Source: Jiangella anatolica
GTDB lineage: Bacteria > Actinomycetota > Actinomycetes > Jiangellales > Jiangellaceae
DNA length: 64,000 nucleotides
Assembly: GCF_003236295.1 (NCBI RefSeq)
Contig: NZ_POTW01000010.1
Location: 46,182-110,181 of the forward strand
Direction: 5' to 3'
Shown: positions 8,824 through 17,289 of the stretch, piece after piece
Layout: each line of letters starts with the position of its first letter
How positions within the stretch are numbered: position 1 is the stretch's first letter
Translations under genes and position numbers: made by a program
Notes under the pieces: model-generated
Databases searched by the model: none
What the model was told of the DNA's origin: nothing
What the model saw: only the letters and a program-made list of their open reading frames with translations

Positions 8824-9519
8824 ATGAGCGATCGGGACGAGGTGCGCCGGCGAATCATCGAGGCTGCGGCCACGCTGCTGCGCGAGCAGGGCCGCGAGGC
8901 CGTCACGACGCGGGCGGTCAGCGCGGCGGCCGAGGTGCAGGCGCCGACGCTCTACCGCCTGTTCACCGACATGAGCGGGCTGCTCGAGGCCGTCGCCGAC
9001 GACGGCGTCACCCGCTACCTCGCGCAGAAGGAGGGCGTGGCACTCACCGACGACCCAGTCGACGACCTGCGCCGGGGGTGGGACACGCACGTCGAGTTCG
9101 GCCTGGAGAACCCCGCGCACTACGTGCTCATGTACGGCCAGCCGGCTCCCGGCGTCCGCAGTCGTGCCGCGGATCGGACGGAGGAGCGCCTGCACCTCCT
9201 GGTCAGCCGCGTTGCCGTCGCGGGCCGCCTCACTGTCGGCGTCGCGACCGCCATGACGATGGTGCACGCGGCCGGTACCGGCCTCACCCTGACGCTCATC
9301 GCCACGCCGCCGGACCAGCGGGATCTCTCCGTCGTCGCACGGCTGCGCGACGCTGTCATCGGCGCTATCACGACGACGGAGCCGAGCGGTCCCCCGGTCG
9401 CCGCCCAGCGCGCGGCGGGGCTGAAGGCCGTCCTGGACGACGCCGACGGGCTCTACAGCCCGGGCGAGCGGGCGATCCTCGAGGAGTTCCTGGACCGCGC
9501 CGCCGACCAGCGGCCCTGA
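8824..9519 (+). CDS. TetR family transcriptional regulator
   Basis: 231 residues. The N-terminal HTH reads IIEAAATLLREQG, VTTRAVSAAAEVQAPTLYRLF, a textbook TetR DNA-binding domain (residues 10-55). The C-terminal ligand domain has no motif that names a ligand. Divergent from an SDR gene, which is its probable target. Confidence 0.92.
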   Translation: MSDRDEVRRRIIEAAATLLREQGREAVTTRAVSAAAEVQAPTLYRLFTDMSGLLEAVADDGVTRYLAQKEGVALTDDPVDDLRRGWDTHVEFGLENPAHYVLMYGQPAPGVRSRAADRTEERLHLLVSRVAVAGRLTVGVATAMTMVHAAGTGLTLTLIATPPDQRDLSVVARLRDAVIGAITTTEPSGPPVAAQRAAGLKAVLDDADGLYSPGERAILEEFLDRAADQRP

Positions 9520-9528
9520 CCGGCCCGC

Positions 9529-11580
9529 CTAGCGGGTCGCCGTCAGCGCGTCGGTCAGGAGCGTGACCAGGGCCTCGAGCTGCAGGTCCGCCGCCGACGA
9601 CATCTCCTCGTCCGAGCCGTCCAGCGCCCGGGCGGCCAGCCCGGCCTTGCCGTCGATCAGCTCGGCGATCCGGGTGTCGATGGTCTGCGCGGCGATGATG
9701 CGCCACGCGGTGACCGGCTCGGCCTGGCCGATGCGGTGCACCCGGTCGATGGCCTGCGTCTGCTCGGCCGCCGACCAGGACAGCTCGGCCAGCACCAGGT
9801 TCGACGCGACCTGCAGGTTGATGCCGACGCCGGCGGCGGTCAGCGAGCAGACCGCGACGGCGACGTCGGGATCGTTGACGAACGCGTCGATGTTCTGCTG
9901 CCGCTTGCGGTTGGTCTGCTCGCCGCGGATCGACGCGTAGCGCAGGCCGCGCTCGGCAAAGATCGCCTCGGCGGCGTCCATCACGTCGATGTGCTTGGCG
10001 AAGAACACGACCTTGCCGACGCTGCGAACCAGCTGCGCGGCGTAGTCGGCGGCCAGCCCGGCCTTCGCCTGGCCGATGCGGCGGATCATGCTGAACACAT
10101 TCTCGCCGGTCTTCGTCGTCTTGTCGGCCAGCTCCGCGCCGGCGACGCGGCGCACCAGCTCGGCGTCGACGCCGTCGCCCAGGGAGCCGCCGCGCGCCTC
10201 GAGGGCGGCGTGGTACCGGGAGACCAGGCGGCCGGCCAGCTCGCGCTCGGCCGCGCGGATCGACCGGCCGGCGGCGTCGTCGAGCTCGACGGGCAGGTCG
10301 GCGACGCGACGCGCGGGAATGTCGGCGGCGACCTCGGTCTTGCGGCGCCGGACGATGCCGAGGTCGATGACGCTGGCCCGCGCGGCGGCGGAGAACCCGG
10401 GGTCGATCGGCGTCAGGCCGGTCTCCTCCAGCGACGCCATCAGCTCCGGACGCGGCTTGCGCTCGTCGATCCAGCCGAGGAACTGCCAGATCGCGAGGAA
10501 GTCGTCGATGTCGTTGATCAGCGGGGTTCCGGTGAGCGCCATCAGCAGCGGACGGGGCGCCCGGGCCTGGATCTGCGCCGACAGCTGCAGGACGTGCTGC
10601 GATCGCTGCGACTTCTTGTTCTTGATGAAGTGCGCCTCGTCGACGACCATGCCGCGGAAGCCCAGACCCCCGAGCCAGCCGATGTGCCGGTCGAGCAGCT
10701 CGTAGTTGACGACGATGATGTCGGCGAAGCCGTCGATCGTGTCGCCGTCGCCGTGGATGACCGTCGCCGGGTGGTCGGGGGTCCACAGCTGCGCCTCGCG
10801 GGCCCAGTTCGTCTTGACCACGTTCGGCACGACGACCAGCAGCGGGTAGGCATCGGCGGCCTGTGCGGCGAGCAGCGCCTGCGCCGTCTTGCCCAGGCCG
10901 GGCTCGTCAGCGAGCAGGAAGGTCCGGTGGCCGTCCTCGGCGGCGGCGACGAGCCGCGCCTGGTGCGGCATCAGCTCCAGCCCGGCCGGGGTGCGGACGG
11001 TGGCCGGCCCCGGCAGCGCCATCGACGCGGCAGCGCCGTCGGTGGCCGTCTCGAACGAGCGCAGCAGCGGCTCCATCAGCTCCCAGTTGACCAGCCGGCG
11101 CGGGCGGGGCTCGGTGTGGGCCGGGCGGGTCACGACGGCGCCGTAGTCGGGCGCGAGGAACGGGTTGGCGAGCTGCCGCGACACCACCGCCTGCGGCACG
11201 ACCTGCCGCTTCGGCGCGGTGTCGGTGGACACCGGCGCCGCGACGGGCGCCTCCTCGGCCGGCGGGGTGCGGCCGGCCGCGACCAGCATCTCGCGCTGCA
11301 GTTCCCGGGCCTCGGCGCTGACCGGCGCGTCGTCGGCCAGCAGAGCGAGCAGCCCGGCGTCGCGCACGGCGACTTTCGCGAGGATCGTCGCGATCCCGTC
11401 CAGCCGCTTCAGCTGCTCGGCTCGGTAGGCCTCGCTGTGCGAGTCGTCGGCCTTGACGCTGGCGCGCTCGTCGCGCACCAGCAGCGCGATCACGTGGAAC
11501 TTCGTGCGTACGGACGGCTTCACCGAGCCGCGCTGCACACTGGCCTCGACCTCGCGCACGGCGCGGGCGAGTACCGACAT
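9529..11580 (-). CDS. SNF2-family DEAH-box helicase/ATPase
   Basis: About 683 residues. An N-terminal alpha-helical region of roughly 220 residues precedes the SNF2 ATPase: motif I DEPGLGKTAQ, motif II VVDEAHFIKN, motif III ALTGTPLIND, motif V LTAAGVGINLQ and motif VI QAIDRVHRIGQ. This is a double-stranded-DNA translocase, with a probable role in repair, remodelling of nucleoprotein or transcription recycling. The ATG at 11580 (MSVLARAV) is preferred because the upstream in-frame stretch is Arg-rich and low in structure. A single-gene unit. Confidence 0.87.
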   Translation of the reverse strand: MSVLARAVREVEASVQRGSVKPSVRTKFHVIALLVRDERASVKADDSHSEAYRAEQLKRLDGIATILAKVAVRDAGLLALLADDAPVSAEARELQREMLVAAGRTPPAEEAPVAAPVSTDTAPKRQVVPQAVVSRQLANPFLAPDYGAVVTRPAHTEPRPRRLVNWELMEPLLRSFETATDGAAASMALPGPATVRTPAGLELMPHQARLVAAAEDGHRTFLLADEPGLGKTAQALLAAQAADAYPLLVVVPNVVKTNWAREAQLWTPDHPATVIHGDGDTIDGFADIIVVNYELLDRHIGWLGGLGFRGMVVDEAHFIKNKKSQRSQHVLQLSAQIQARAPRPLLMALTGTPLINDIDDFLAIWQFLGWIDERKPRPELMASLEETGLTPIDPGFSAAARASVIDLGIVRRRKTEVAADIPARRVADLPVELDDAAGRSIRAAERELAGRLVSRYHAALEARGGSLGDGVDAELVRRVAGAELADKTTKTGENVFSMIRRIGQAKAGLAADYAAQLVRSVGKVVFFAKHIDVMDAAEAIFAERGLRYASIRGEQTNRKRQQNIDAFVNDPDVAVAVCSLTAAGVGINLQVASNLVLAELSWSAAEQTQAIDRVHRIGQAEPVTAWRIIAAQTIDTRIAELIDGKAGLAARALDGSDEEMSSAADLQLEALVTLLTDALTATR

Positions 11581-11941
11581 GATGCCCTCGTTCTCCTGGC
11601 CTCGGCCTCGTCCGCGTGAGCGGGCAGCCGTCCGACCGGCGCCGGGCCGGCGCCGAGCCTCTCTCGCCAAATGCTCCGTCCTCTCGACGTCCGTCGAGGA
11701 AGGCTGTGCGACTCCCCCATGACGCCATTCGGTCTCATGGATCGACGCGAGCAAGCCAGCGCCCCGCTGGTCTGCGCCTTCCCACGGCAGGTGGGACCCT
11801 GCGTCACCGGATCGGGACGCGACTGGTCACCAATGACCACGATAAGGCATAGCGGGCAGGCTGTATTCCCGACTCTCCGACTTTCGGACGGTTTCTCGGC
11901 GCGCGGGCGCGGCTAGACTGGTCGCTGGCGAGGAGTTGCCG
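11581..11941. other. Intergenic region between SNF2 and DJ-1-like genes
   Basis: No convincing gene is seen. A likely -10 hexamer TAGACT at 11914-11919 lies 11 nt before the AGGAG ribosome-binding site (11931-11935) of the downstream gene. The SNF2 promoter must also lie here but no clear hexamers were recognised. Confidence 0.4.
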
Positions 11942-12649
11942 ATGGATGCCAGTTCGACGACCGCGATCGTCGCCTACCAGGGTGTCTCCGCCGACGAGGC
12001 CGAGATCTTCCGCTACGTGCTGTCCCGGCTCCCCGGCTTCCGCACCGTGACAGTCGGCAGCGCGCCCGGGCTGATGGCCGGTCCCGGCGGCGCTCAGCTC
12101 GTCGACGCCACGTTCGACCAGGTCAACGCGCCGGACGTCGTCGCCGTCCCCGGCGGCGTCGGAACCGACCGCCATCCCGAGATCGCCGCCTGGCTGCGCC
12201 GGGTCTCGCCGCGCTGGCTGCTCGCCAGCTCCACCGGCTCGACGTTGCTGGCGGCCGCAGGTCTGCTCGACGACGCGACCGCGGCCACCCACTGGCTCGC
12301 CGGGCCGCTGCTCGAGCACTACGGAGCGCACGCCTCCCCCGAGCGCCTGATCGTCGACGGCCGCATCATCACCTGCTCCGGCGGCCCCACCGTCTTCCGC
12401 GCCGCCCTCGTCGTCGCCCGTCACTACGGCGGCCCGGCCCTCGTCGCCGAGATCACCGCCGGCGCCGTCGCCGAACGCCAGTCACGGACGCCACCGCCGC
12501 GCCGCGGCCTCTGGGCCCGCCTCGGCGGCGCGCTCCGCGGTCACGACCCGGCGCCACCCGAGCTCCGTCCGCTCGACCGCGCCCTCGACGAGATCGACCC
12601 GCTCGACCTCGGCACCGTCTCCCCGCCGCCGGACCGCCACCACACCTGA
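11942..12649 (+). CDS. DJ-1/PfpI (GATase1-like) family protein lacking the nucleophilic cysteine
   Basis: 235 residues; ATG at 11942 with AGGAG 6 nt upstream. The fold matches the DJ-1/PfpI domain found at the N-terminus of GlxA-type AraC regulators: VVAVPGGVG, the elbow region LASSTGSTLLAAAGLLDD, then ATHW and IITCSGG. The usual elbow is SVCTG; here Cys is replaced by Ser (ASSTG). No AraC DNA-binding domain follows; instead there is a Pro/Arg-rich tail. Thus it is probably a sensor or non-catalytic member. The HD-domain gene follows 4 bp downstream and is likely cotranscribed. Confidence 0.75.
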   Translation: MDASSTTAIVAYQGVSADEAEIFRYVLSRLPGFRTVTVGSAPGLMAGPGGAQLVDATFDQVNAPDVVAVPGGVGTDRHPEIAAWLRRVSPRWLLASSTGSTLLAAAGLLDDATAATHWLAGPLLEHYGAHASPERLIVDGRIITCSGGPTVFRAALVVARHYGGPALVAEITAGAVAERQSRTPPPRRGLWARLGGALRGHDPAPPELRPLDRALDEIDPLDLGTVSPPPDRHHT

Positions 12650-12653
12650 AGGA

Positions 12654-13232
12654 ATGGCATCGAGCCGTAGGCCGTCCGTCGACGACGTCGTCGGGCTGCT
12701 GCGCCAGGCGCTCCCCGCCGAGTCGGACCGGCTGGCGCACACCCTCGCCGTCGGGCGCCGAGCCGAGTTCGTCGCCCGCCGGCTCGGACTCGCCCGGCGT
12801 GACACCGCGATCGTGGCGGCGTACCTGCACGATGTCGGCTATGCGGAGGCCGCGGCCGCAACTGGGATGCACCAGCTCGACGGGGCCCGGTTCCTTCGCG
12901 GCCTTGGATACGACGATGAGGTGTGTCGCCTGGTCGCGCACCACACGTTCGCTCGGGCGGAGGCTCGGAACAGGGACCTCGGCGCCACCCTGGGGGCGGA
13001 GTTCCCGCTGCCTGACGGCAACCTTGCCGACTTGCTCGACGTGATCACGTTCTGTGATCTGACCACGTCCAGCGCCGGCCGGCCGACGACTGTCGCTGAT
13101 CGTTTCGCCGGGATCTTCGCGCGATACGCGCCCGGCCATGTCGTCGCGGTCACGATGCACGAGGTGGAGCCGCTCGCACTCGACGTCGTCGGCCGCGTCC
13201 AGTCGAAGTGTGGCCCGTTGCCCCAGAGGTGA
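12654..13232 (+). CDS. HD-domain phosphohydrolase-like protein
   Basis: 192 residues. A metal-binding HD signature is visible: His in HTLAVGRRAE, HD in YLHDVGYAE, HH in VAHHTFARAE and Asp in ITFCDLTT, the order H...HD...H/H...D. Members hydrolyse nucleotides or phosphoesters; the size and lack of fused domains do not allow a substrate call. It starts 4 bp after the DJ-1-like gene and is probably in the same transcript. Confidence 0.8.
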   Translation: MASSRRPSVDDVVGLLRQALPAESDRLAHTLAVGRRAEFVARRLGLARRDTAIVAAYLHDVGYAEAAAATGMHQLDGARFLRGLGYDDEVCRLVAHHTFARAEARNRDLGATLGAEFPLPDGNLADLLDVITFCDLTTSSAGRPTTVADRFAGIFARYAPGHVVAVTMHEVEPLALDVVGRVQSKCGPLPQR

Positions 13233-13363
13233 GTCGTCGATCTGACCCTTGACAGGCGATCAAGCGCGCATGATCCTGTTCGAACTGCCGGAACCATCAG
13301 TTCCAGCCACTGAAACATGCTCGTGCCGCACGACCGTCAGCGATCTTCCGACAAGGAGCGCAG

Positions 13364-15796
13364 ATGATCATGAGAGGCCACCGCCCACGCCGCCACTACC
13401 TCCTCCCCCTGCTCGCGGCTGGCGTCACCGCCGCCGCCCTCGGCGCGACGACACCAGCCGGAGCCGAGGGCGCCGCGGCGGCCATCGCCGCCGACGACCC
13501 CGCGATGCGCGTCGTCGACGCGTGGGACGTGACCGGCGAGCACACGTTCCCCGACCTCGGCGGCGGGGTGCTGCCGGCGTTCCGCCCGGCCATCACCGAG
13601 GCGCCCAACGGGGACCTGCTGGCCGGCTTCAACACCACCACCGACGCCCACCCGGGCGGTCAGCTCCGGCTGATCCGGTCCACCGACGACGGCCGCACCT
13701 GGGGCGCGTCGGAGGTGCTCGCCGAGCCGACCATGTTCCCGGGCGGCAGCATCCACCTGCAGCGCGGCATGACCACGCTGCGCGACGGAACCATCCTGCT
13801 GCCGTACAACGACGGCGTGAACCACGTCCGGTACAACAACCGCGAGGCAGCCCTGTTCGTGGCCCGGTCCACCGACAGCGGGCACACCTGGGCCGGCACC
13901 GACGAGCCCGTCGACCTGCCGGTCGAGTTCCGCGAGGCCTGGGGTGGTGGCGGGCGCATCCTGGAGCTCGACGACGGCACCCTGGTGCAGACCATCTGGG
14001 GCATCCGGGAGCTGCCGGAGGACTGGGAGACCGACCCGGACCCGTACGAGTCCGGCGTGCTGCTCTCCTTCGACGGCGGCGAGACCTGGCCGGAGTACCA
14101 CCGCATCCTGCGGGACGAGCACTCGCCGGCCTACCAGTTCGGCGCCGGCGAGCTGTTCCCCGGCGGGGCCAACGAGACGACCCTGGAGGTGCTGCCGGAC
14201 GGCACGATCGTGGCGTTCGTCCGGTTCGACATCAGCGTCGGCGGGACGTCCGGCCAGTTCTACGTCTCCCGCTCCACCGACGGCGGCCGGACCTGGAGCA
14301 CGCCGCTGGCCAGCGGCCTCGGCGGCTCGACCCTGTCGGCGACGATGGCGCCGTGCAGCGACCACCTCGGCGACGGCCGGTCCAAGCTCATGCTGGGCTA
14401 CCGCGGCCCGGGCAGCCGGGCGGCGATCAGCGTCTCCTTCGACGGCGGCAGCTCGTTCCAGGGCCAGATCTTCCTCCGCGACCCCCGCAACCAGGCCAGC
14501 TTCACCTCGGCGGAGCCGGACTATCACCGGCTCGACGACGGCCGGGTGCTGACGATCTTCCAGATCCAGTCCGGCGGCGGGCCGTACCGGCTGGCGGCCA
14601 ACGTGCTGGAGGACGCACCGGACGCGGCCTCCTGCCAGGCGCAGGCGGACGCCGCCGCGGCGCGGGCGACGGCGCAGCCGAGCTTCGTCGTGGAGCGAGC
14701 CGACCGCGACGACTGGTTCCTGCCGATGTCGAACCTGCGGGTCAGCTACCCGGCGACCACCACCGTCGGCGCTGTGCTCGCGGCCCAGGCCAGCCGCCTG
14801 GTCTGCCAGCCGGGCGACTCGCTCACGCTCACCCGGGACGGGCAGCCGCTCGATCCGGCCGCGACACTGGCCGCCGCGGGCATCGGCAACGGCGCCGTCG
14901 TACAGCTGGCCGGCACGTCCAGCTCCAGCAGCCTGTACCGGATCGGCTACACCGAGCTGGACATCGCCCCTGAGGACCGGTCGGTGGCCAACTGGGACCG
15001 AGCCTGCGCACCCGGCCGGATTGCCTTCGACTACCGCCGGCGCAGCCTCGGCCTGGAGGTCACCCCGCCGGCCGGACAGGCCGTCACCGCCGTCGAGCTC
15101 ACCGACGAGGACACCGCGAGCCGGCTGACCGCGGCCAACTACCGGGTGCTCAGCAGCCCGGACAACGAGCACTACACCGAGGTCGACGGCTGGTCCTTCT
15201 CGTCCCGGGTCGAGGGCGGCCGGCTGGTGCACCGGTTCGACGGCTTCGCCGTCACCGACCGGTACCTCAAGATCGCCCAGGACAGGGGCGACGGGTCGTT
15301 CAGCTTCGTGCTCGGCAACGCGCGGTCCGACATCGGCGTCGAGTTCGGCCCGGTCCCGTGCACGACGACGATCGCCGGTGCGCACGACGCGCCGCTGGTG
15401 GCCGGCGAGGGCGTGACCTGCGTCGACCAGGCGATCGTCGCCGGGGCGGTGACGGTGGCCGCGGGCGGCCGGTTGGTGGTCCGGGACTCGGTGATCGACG
15501 GCCCGATCCGGGCGGCCGACGCCGCCGCGGTCCTGGTCTGCGACACCGAGGTGAACGGGCCGGTGGCGGTCTCCGGCACCATCGGCGCCACGGTCGTCGG
15601 CGATCCGGCCAACGGCTGCGCGGGCAACCAGGTCCACGGCCCGGTCGCGCTGGACCAGAACGCCGGCCCCGTCCGGTTCGGCGCCAACACCGTCGACGGC
15701 CCGCTGAGCTGCGGCGCCAACGAGGCGCCACCCGTCGACGGCGGGACGGCCAACCAGATCGACGGGTCACGAGCCGGCCAGTGTGGCGGCCTCTGA
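13364..15796 (+). CDS. Secreted sialidase-like BNR-repeat protein with extra C-terminal modules
   Basis: 810 residues; AAGGAG 5 nt before the ATG. A signal peptide (RRHYLLPLLAAGVTAAALGATTPAGAEG) is followed by a six-bladed sialidase propeller with at least five Asp-boxes: STDDGRTW, STDSGHTW, SFDGGETW, STDGGRTW and a weak SFDGGSSF. After about residue 455 comes a segment shaped like a ubiquitin-fold beta-grasp domain (TTTVGAVLAAQ ... SLTLTRDGQPLD ... AAGIGNGAVVQL), then a galactose-binding-like region and a Cys-paired repeat domain (VVRDSVIDGPI, CDTEVNGPVAV, NTVDGPLSCG) resembling beta-solenoid tails of other actinobacterial exoproteins. Likely a glycan hydrolase or glycan-binding exoprotein; substrate unknown. 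TTGACA at 13249-13254 may be its -35 element. Confidence 0.8.
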   Translation: MIMRGHRPRRHYLLPLLAAGVTAAALGATTPAGAEGAAAAIAADDPAMRVVDAWDVTGEHTFPDLGGGVLPAFRPAITEAPNGDLLAGFNTTTDAHPGGQLRLIRSTDDGRTWGASEVLAEPTMFPGGSIHLQRGMTTLRDGTILLPYNDGVNHVRYNNREAALFVARSTDSGHTWAGTDEPVDLPVEFREAWGGGGRILELDDGTLVQTIWGIRELPEDWETDPDPYESGVLLSFDGGETWPEYHRILRDEHSPAYQFGAGELFPGGANETTLEVLPDGTIVAFVRFDISVGGTSGQFYVSRSTDGGRTWSTPLASGLGGSTLSATMAPCSDHLGDGRSKLMLGYRGPGSRAAISVSFDGGSSFQGQIFLRDPRNQASFTSAEPDYHRLDDGRVLTIFQIQSGGGPYRLAANVLEDAPDAASCQAQADAAAARATAQPSFVVERADRDDWFLPMSNLRVSYPATTTVGAVLAAQASRLVCQPGDSLTLTRDGQPLDPAATLAAAGIGNGAVVQLAGTSSSSSLYRIGYTELDIAPEDRSVANWDRACAPGRIAFDYRRRSLGLEVTPPAGQAVTAVELTDEDTASRLTAANYRVLSSPDNEHYTEVDGWSFSSRVEGGRLVHRFDGFAVTDRYLKIAQDRGDGSFSFVLGNARSDIGVEFGPVPCTTTIAGAHDAPLVAGEGVTCVDQAIVAGAVTVAAGGRLVVRDSVIDGPIRAADAAAVLVCDTEVNGPVAVSGTIGATVVGDPANGCAGNQVHGPVALDQNAGPVRFGANTVDGPLSCGANEAPPVDGGTANQIDGSRAGQCGGL

Positions 15797-15865
15797 CACC
15801 GACGCCAACCCGAAGCCCCGCGCCCGCCGGTAGGCCTGGCGCGGGGCTACGGTGCACACTGAGCC

Positions 15866-16345
15866 ATGACCATGAACTCGGGGATCACCGACGCCGAGCT
15901 CGCCGACCTGATCGCCACGATGGATCAGGCCGCCGATGCCTACATCCGTGGTGACATCCGGCAGTACCTGTCGCTGTTCGACCACGCGGACGACTACACG
16001 CTGATGGCGCCGTACGGCGGCGAGACGATGCCGGCCTTCGATCGCACCGATGAACAGCTCGAGGAGACGAGCCGCTTCTTCGCCTCAGGCGAGGCGACCT
16101 TCGACGTGGACCAGTCCTACGTGTCGGGCGATCTCGCGGTGCTGGTCGGTGTGGAGCGGCAGCACGGCGTGGTGGGCGGCCTCCCCGACCAGGACTGGTC
16201 GCTCCGCCTGACGCTGGTCTTCCGCCGCGCCGGCAGCCGCTGGCAGATCGTGCATCGGCACGCCGATCCGCTGGTCCGGCAGATCCCGTTCGAGCACTGC
16301 GCGGCGCTCGCCCGTGGACTCGACTCCGGCCCGCCCCGGGAGTGA
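15866..16345 (+). CDS. SnoaL-like/DUF4440 (NTF2-fold) protein
   Basis: 159 residues with NTF2-like layout: helical N-terminus (LIATMDQAADAYIRGDIRQYLSLF), central strands and the closing LRLTLVFRRAGSRWQIVHRHAD, typical for SnoaL-like proteins that act as small isomerases, hydrolases or binding proteins. A stand-alone gene, convergent with the nitrilase gene 5 bp away. Confidence 0.78.
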   Translation: MTMNSGITDAELADLIATMDQAADAYIRGDIRQYLSLFDHADDYTLMAPYGGETMPAFDRTDEQLEETSRFFASGEATFDVDQSYVSGDLAVLVGVERQHGVVGGLPDQDWSLRLTLVFRRAGSRWQIVHRHADPLVRQIPFEHCAALARGLDSGPPRE

Positions 16346-16350
16346 CGGGG

Positions 16351-17289
16351 CTAGCCGGCGCGCAGCCGTGCGTTGCGCGCCAGCTGGTCACGCAGGTCCT
16401 CGACGCCGAGCTGCGCGACCATGGCGTCGATCCCGAGGTCCGGGTCGTTGGACCAGAACAGGCCGACGTCCTCACGCGGCGAGTAGTGGTAGCCCGCGCG
16501 GTCGCCGAACGCGTCGCGGAACGCCAGCCCGTCGCGCAGGGACGCCGACCACCCGAGCACCGCGTAGCTGAGGTCCAGCTCGTGCACCAGGACGCCGGGG
16601 CCGGACCGCCGCGCAGCCACCAGCCCGGACGGCGCGTACACCGCCGCGTTGTCCCGTGGCGTGCTGGAGACGACGTAGTAACGGTGCCGGGCGGCGTGAG
16701 CGGCGGTGCGCACGGTGGCCGGCGACGCCGACGGGAACGCGACGATCTCCGCCCCGCCCGCCGCCAGCGCCTGCCATCCGTCGTCGTACATGACGTCCCA
16801 GCAGATCTGGATGCCGACGGCGCCGAAGTCGCAGGCGAACACGGGAAACGCCGAGCCGGGCGTCACCCCGCCCTCGAACGTCGCCGACCGGGCCTCGGCG
16901 ACGGGGTGCGCCTTGCGGTACACGCCCGCCACCGCACCGGCCCGGTCCAGCAGGACGGCGGCGTTCGAGACCGCACCGTCCTCGGCCAGGTCCAGGGTGA
17001 CGACGAGGTGGGTCCGGTGCCGCCGCGCCGCCGAGCGGTAGACCTCGAACACCGGGTCGTCCAGCGACAACGCCCGCTCGTCCGCGTCCGGACCGGGCGG
17101 GCTCGCCACCAGCTCCGGCAGCACGACCAGGTCCAGTCCGCCCCGCGTGGTCCCCGACGCCGCGGCAGCCGCCATCGACTCGACCAGCGCAGACACCTCC
17201 GCCGCCCGCTCCGGCACACCGGGGAACGGCCGCCCGCCGCCGAAGACCGCCGTTCCCACCACCACCTTCCGTGGCCGGCGCGCCGTCAC
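16351..17289 (-). CDS. Carbon-nitrogen hydrolase (nitrilase superfamily)
   Basis: 312 residues from a GTG that overlaps the solute-binding-protein stop (GTGA). The catalytic triad is visible: Glu in VVLPELVA, Lys in GVYRKAHPV and Cys in IQICWDVMYDD. These enzymes cleave amides, carbamoyl groups or nitriles. It is the last gene of the sugar-ABC operon, which suggests that the imported compound carries an amide or N-acyl/carbamoyl group, or that its product recycles nitrogen. The link is inferred from coupling only. Confidence 0.88.
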   Translation of the reverse strand: MTARRPRKVVVGTAVFGGGRPFPGVPERAAEVSALVESMAAAAASGTTRGGLDLVVLPELVASPPGPDADERALSLDDPVFEVYRSAARRHRTHLVVTLDLAEDGAVSNAAVLLDRAGAVAGVYRKAHPVAEARSATFEGGVTPGSAFPVFACDFGAVGIQICWDVMYDDGWQALAAGGAEIVAFPSASPATVRTAAHAARHRYYVVSSTPRDNAAVYAPSGLVAARRSGPGVLVHELDLSYAVLGWSASLRDGLAFRDAFGDRAGYHYSPREDVGLFWSNDPDLGIDAMVAQLGVEDLRDQLARNARLRAG

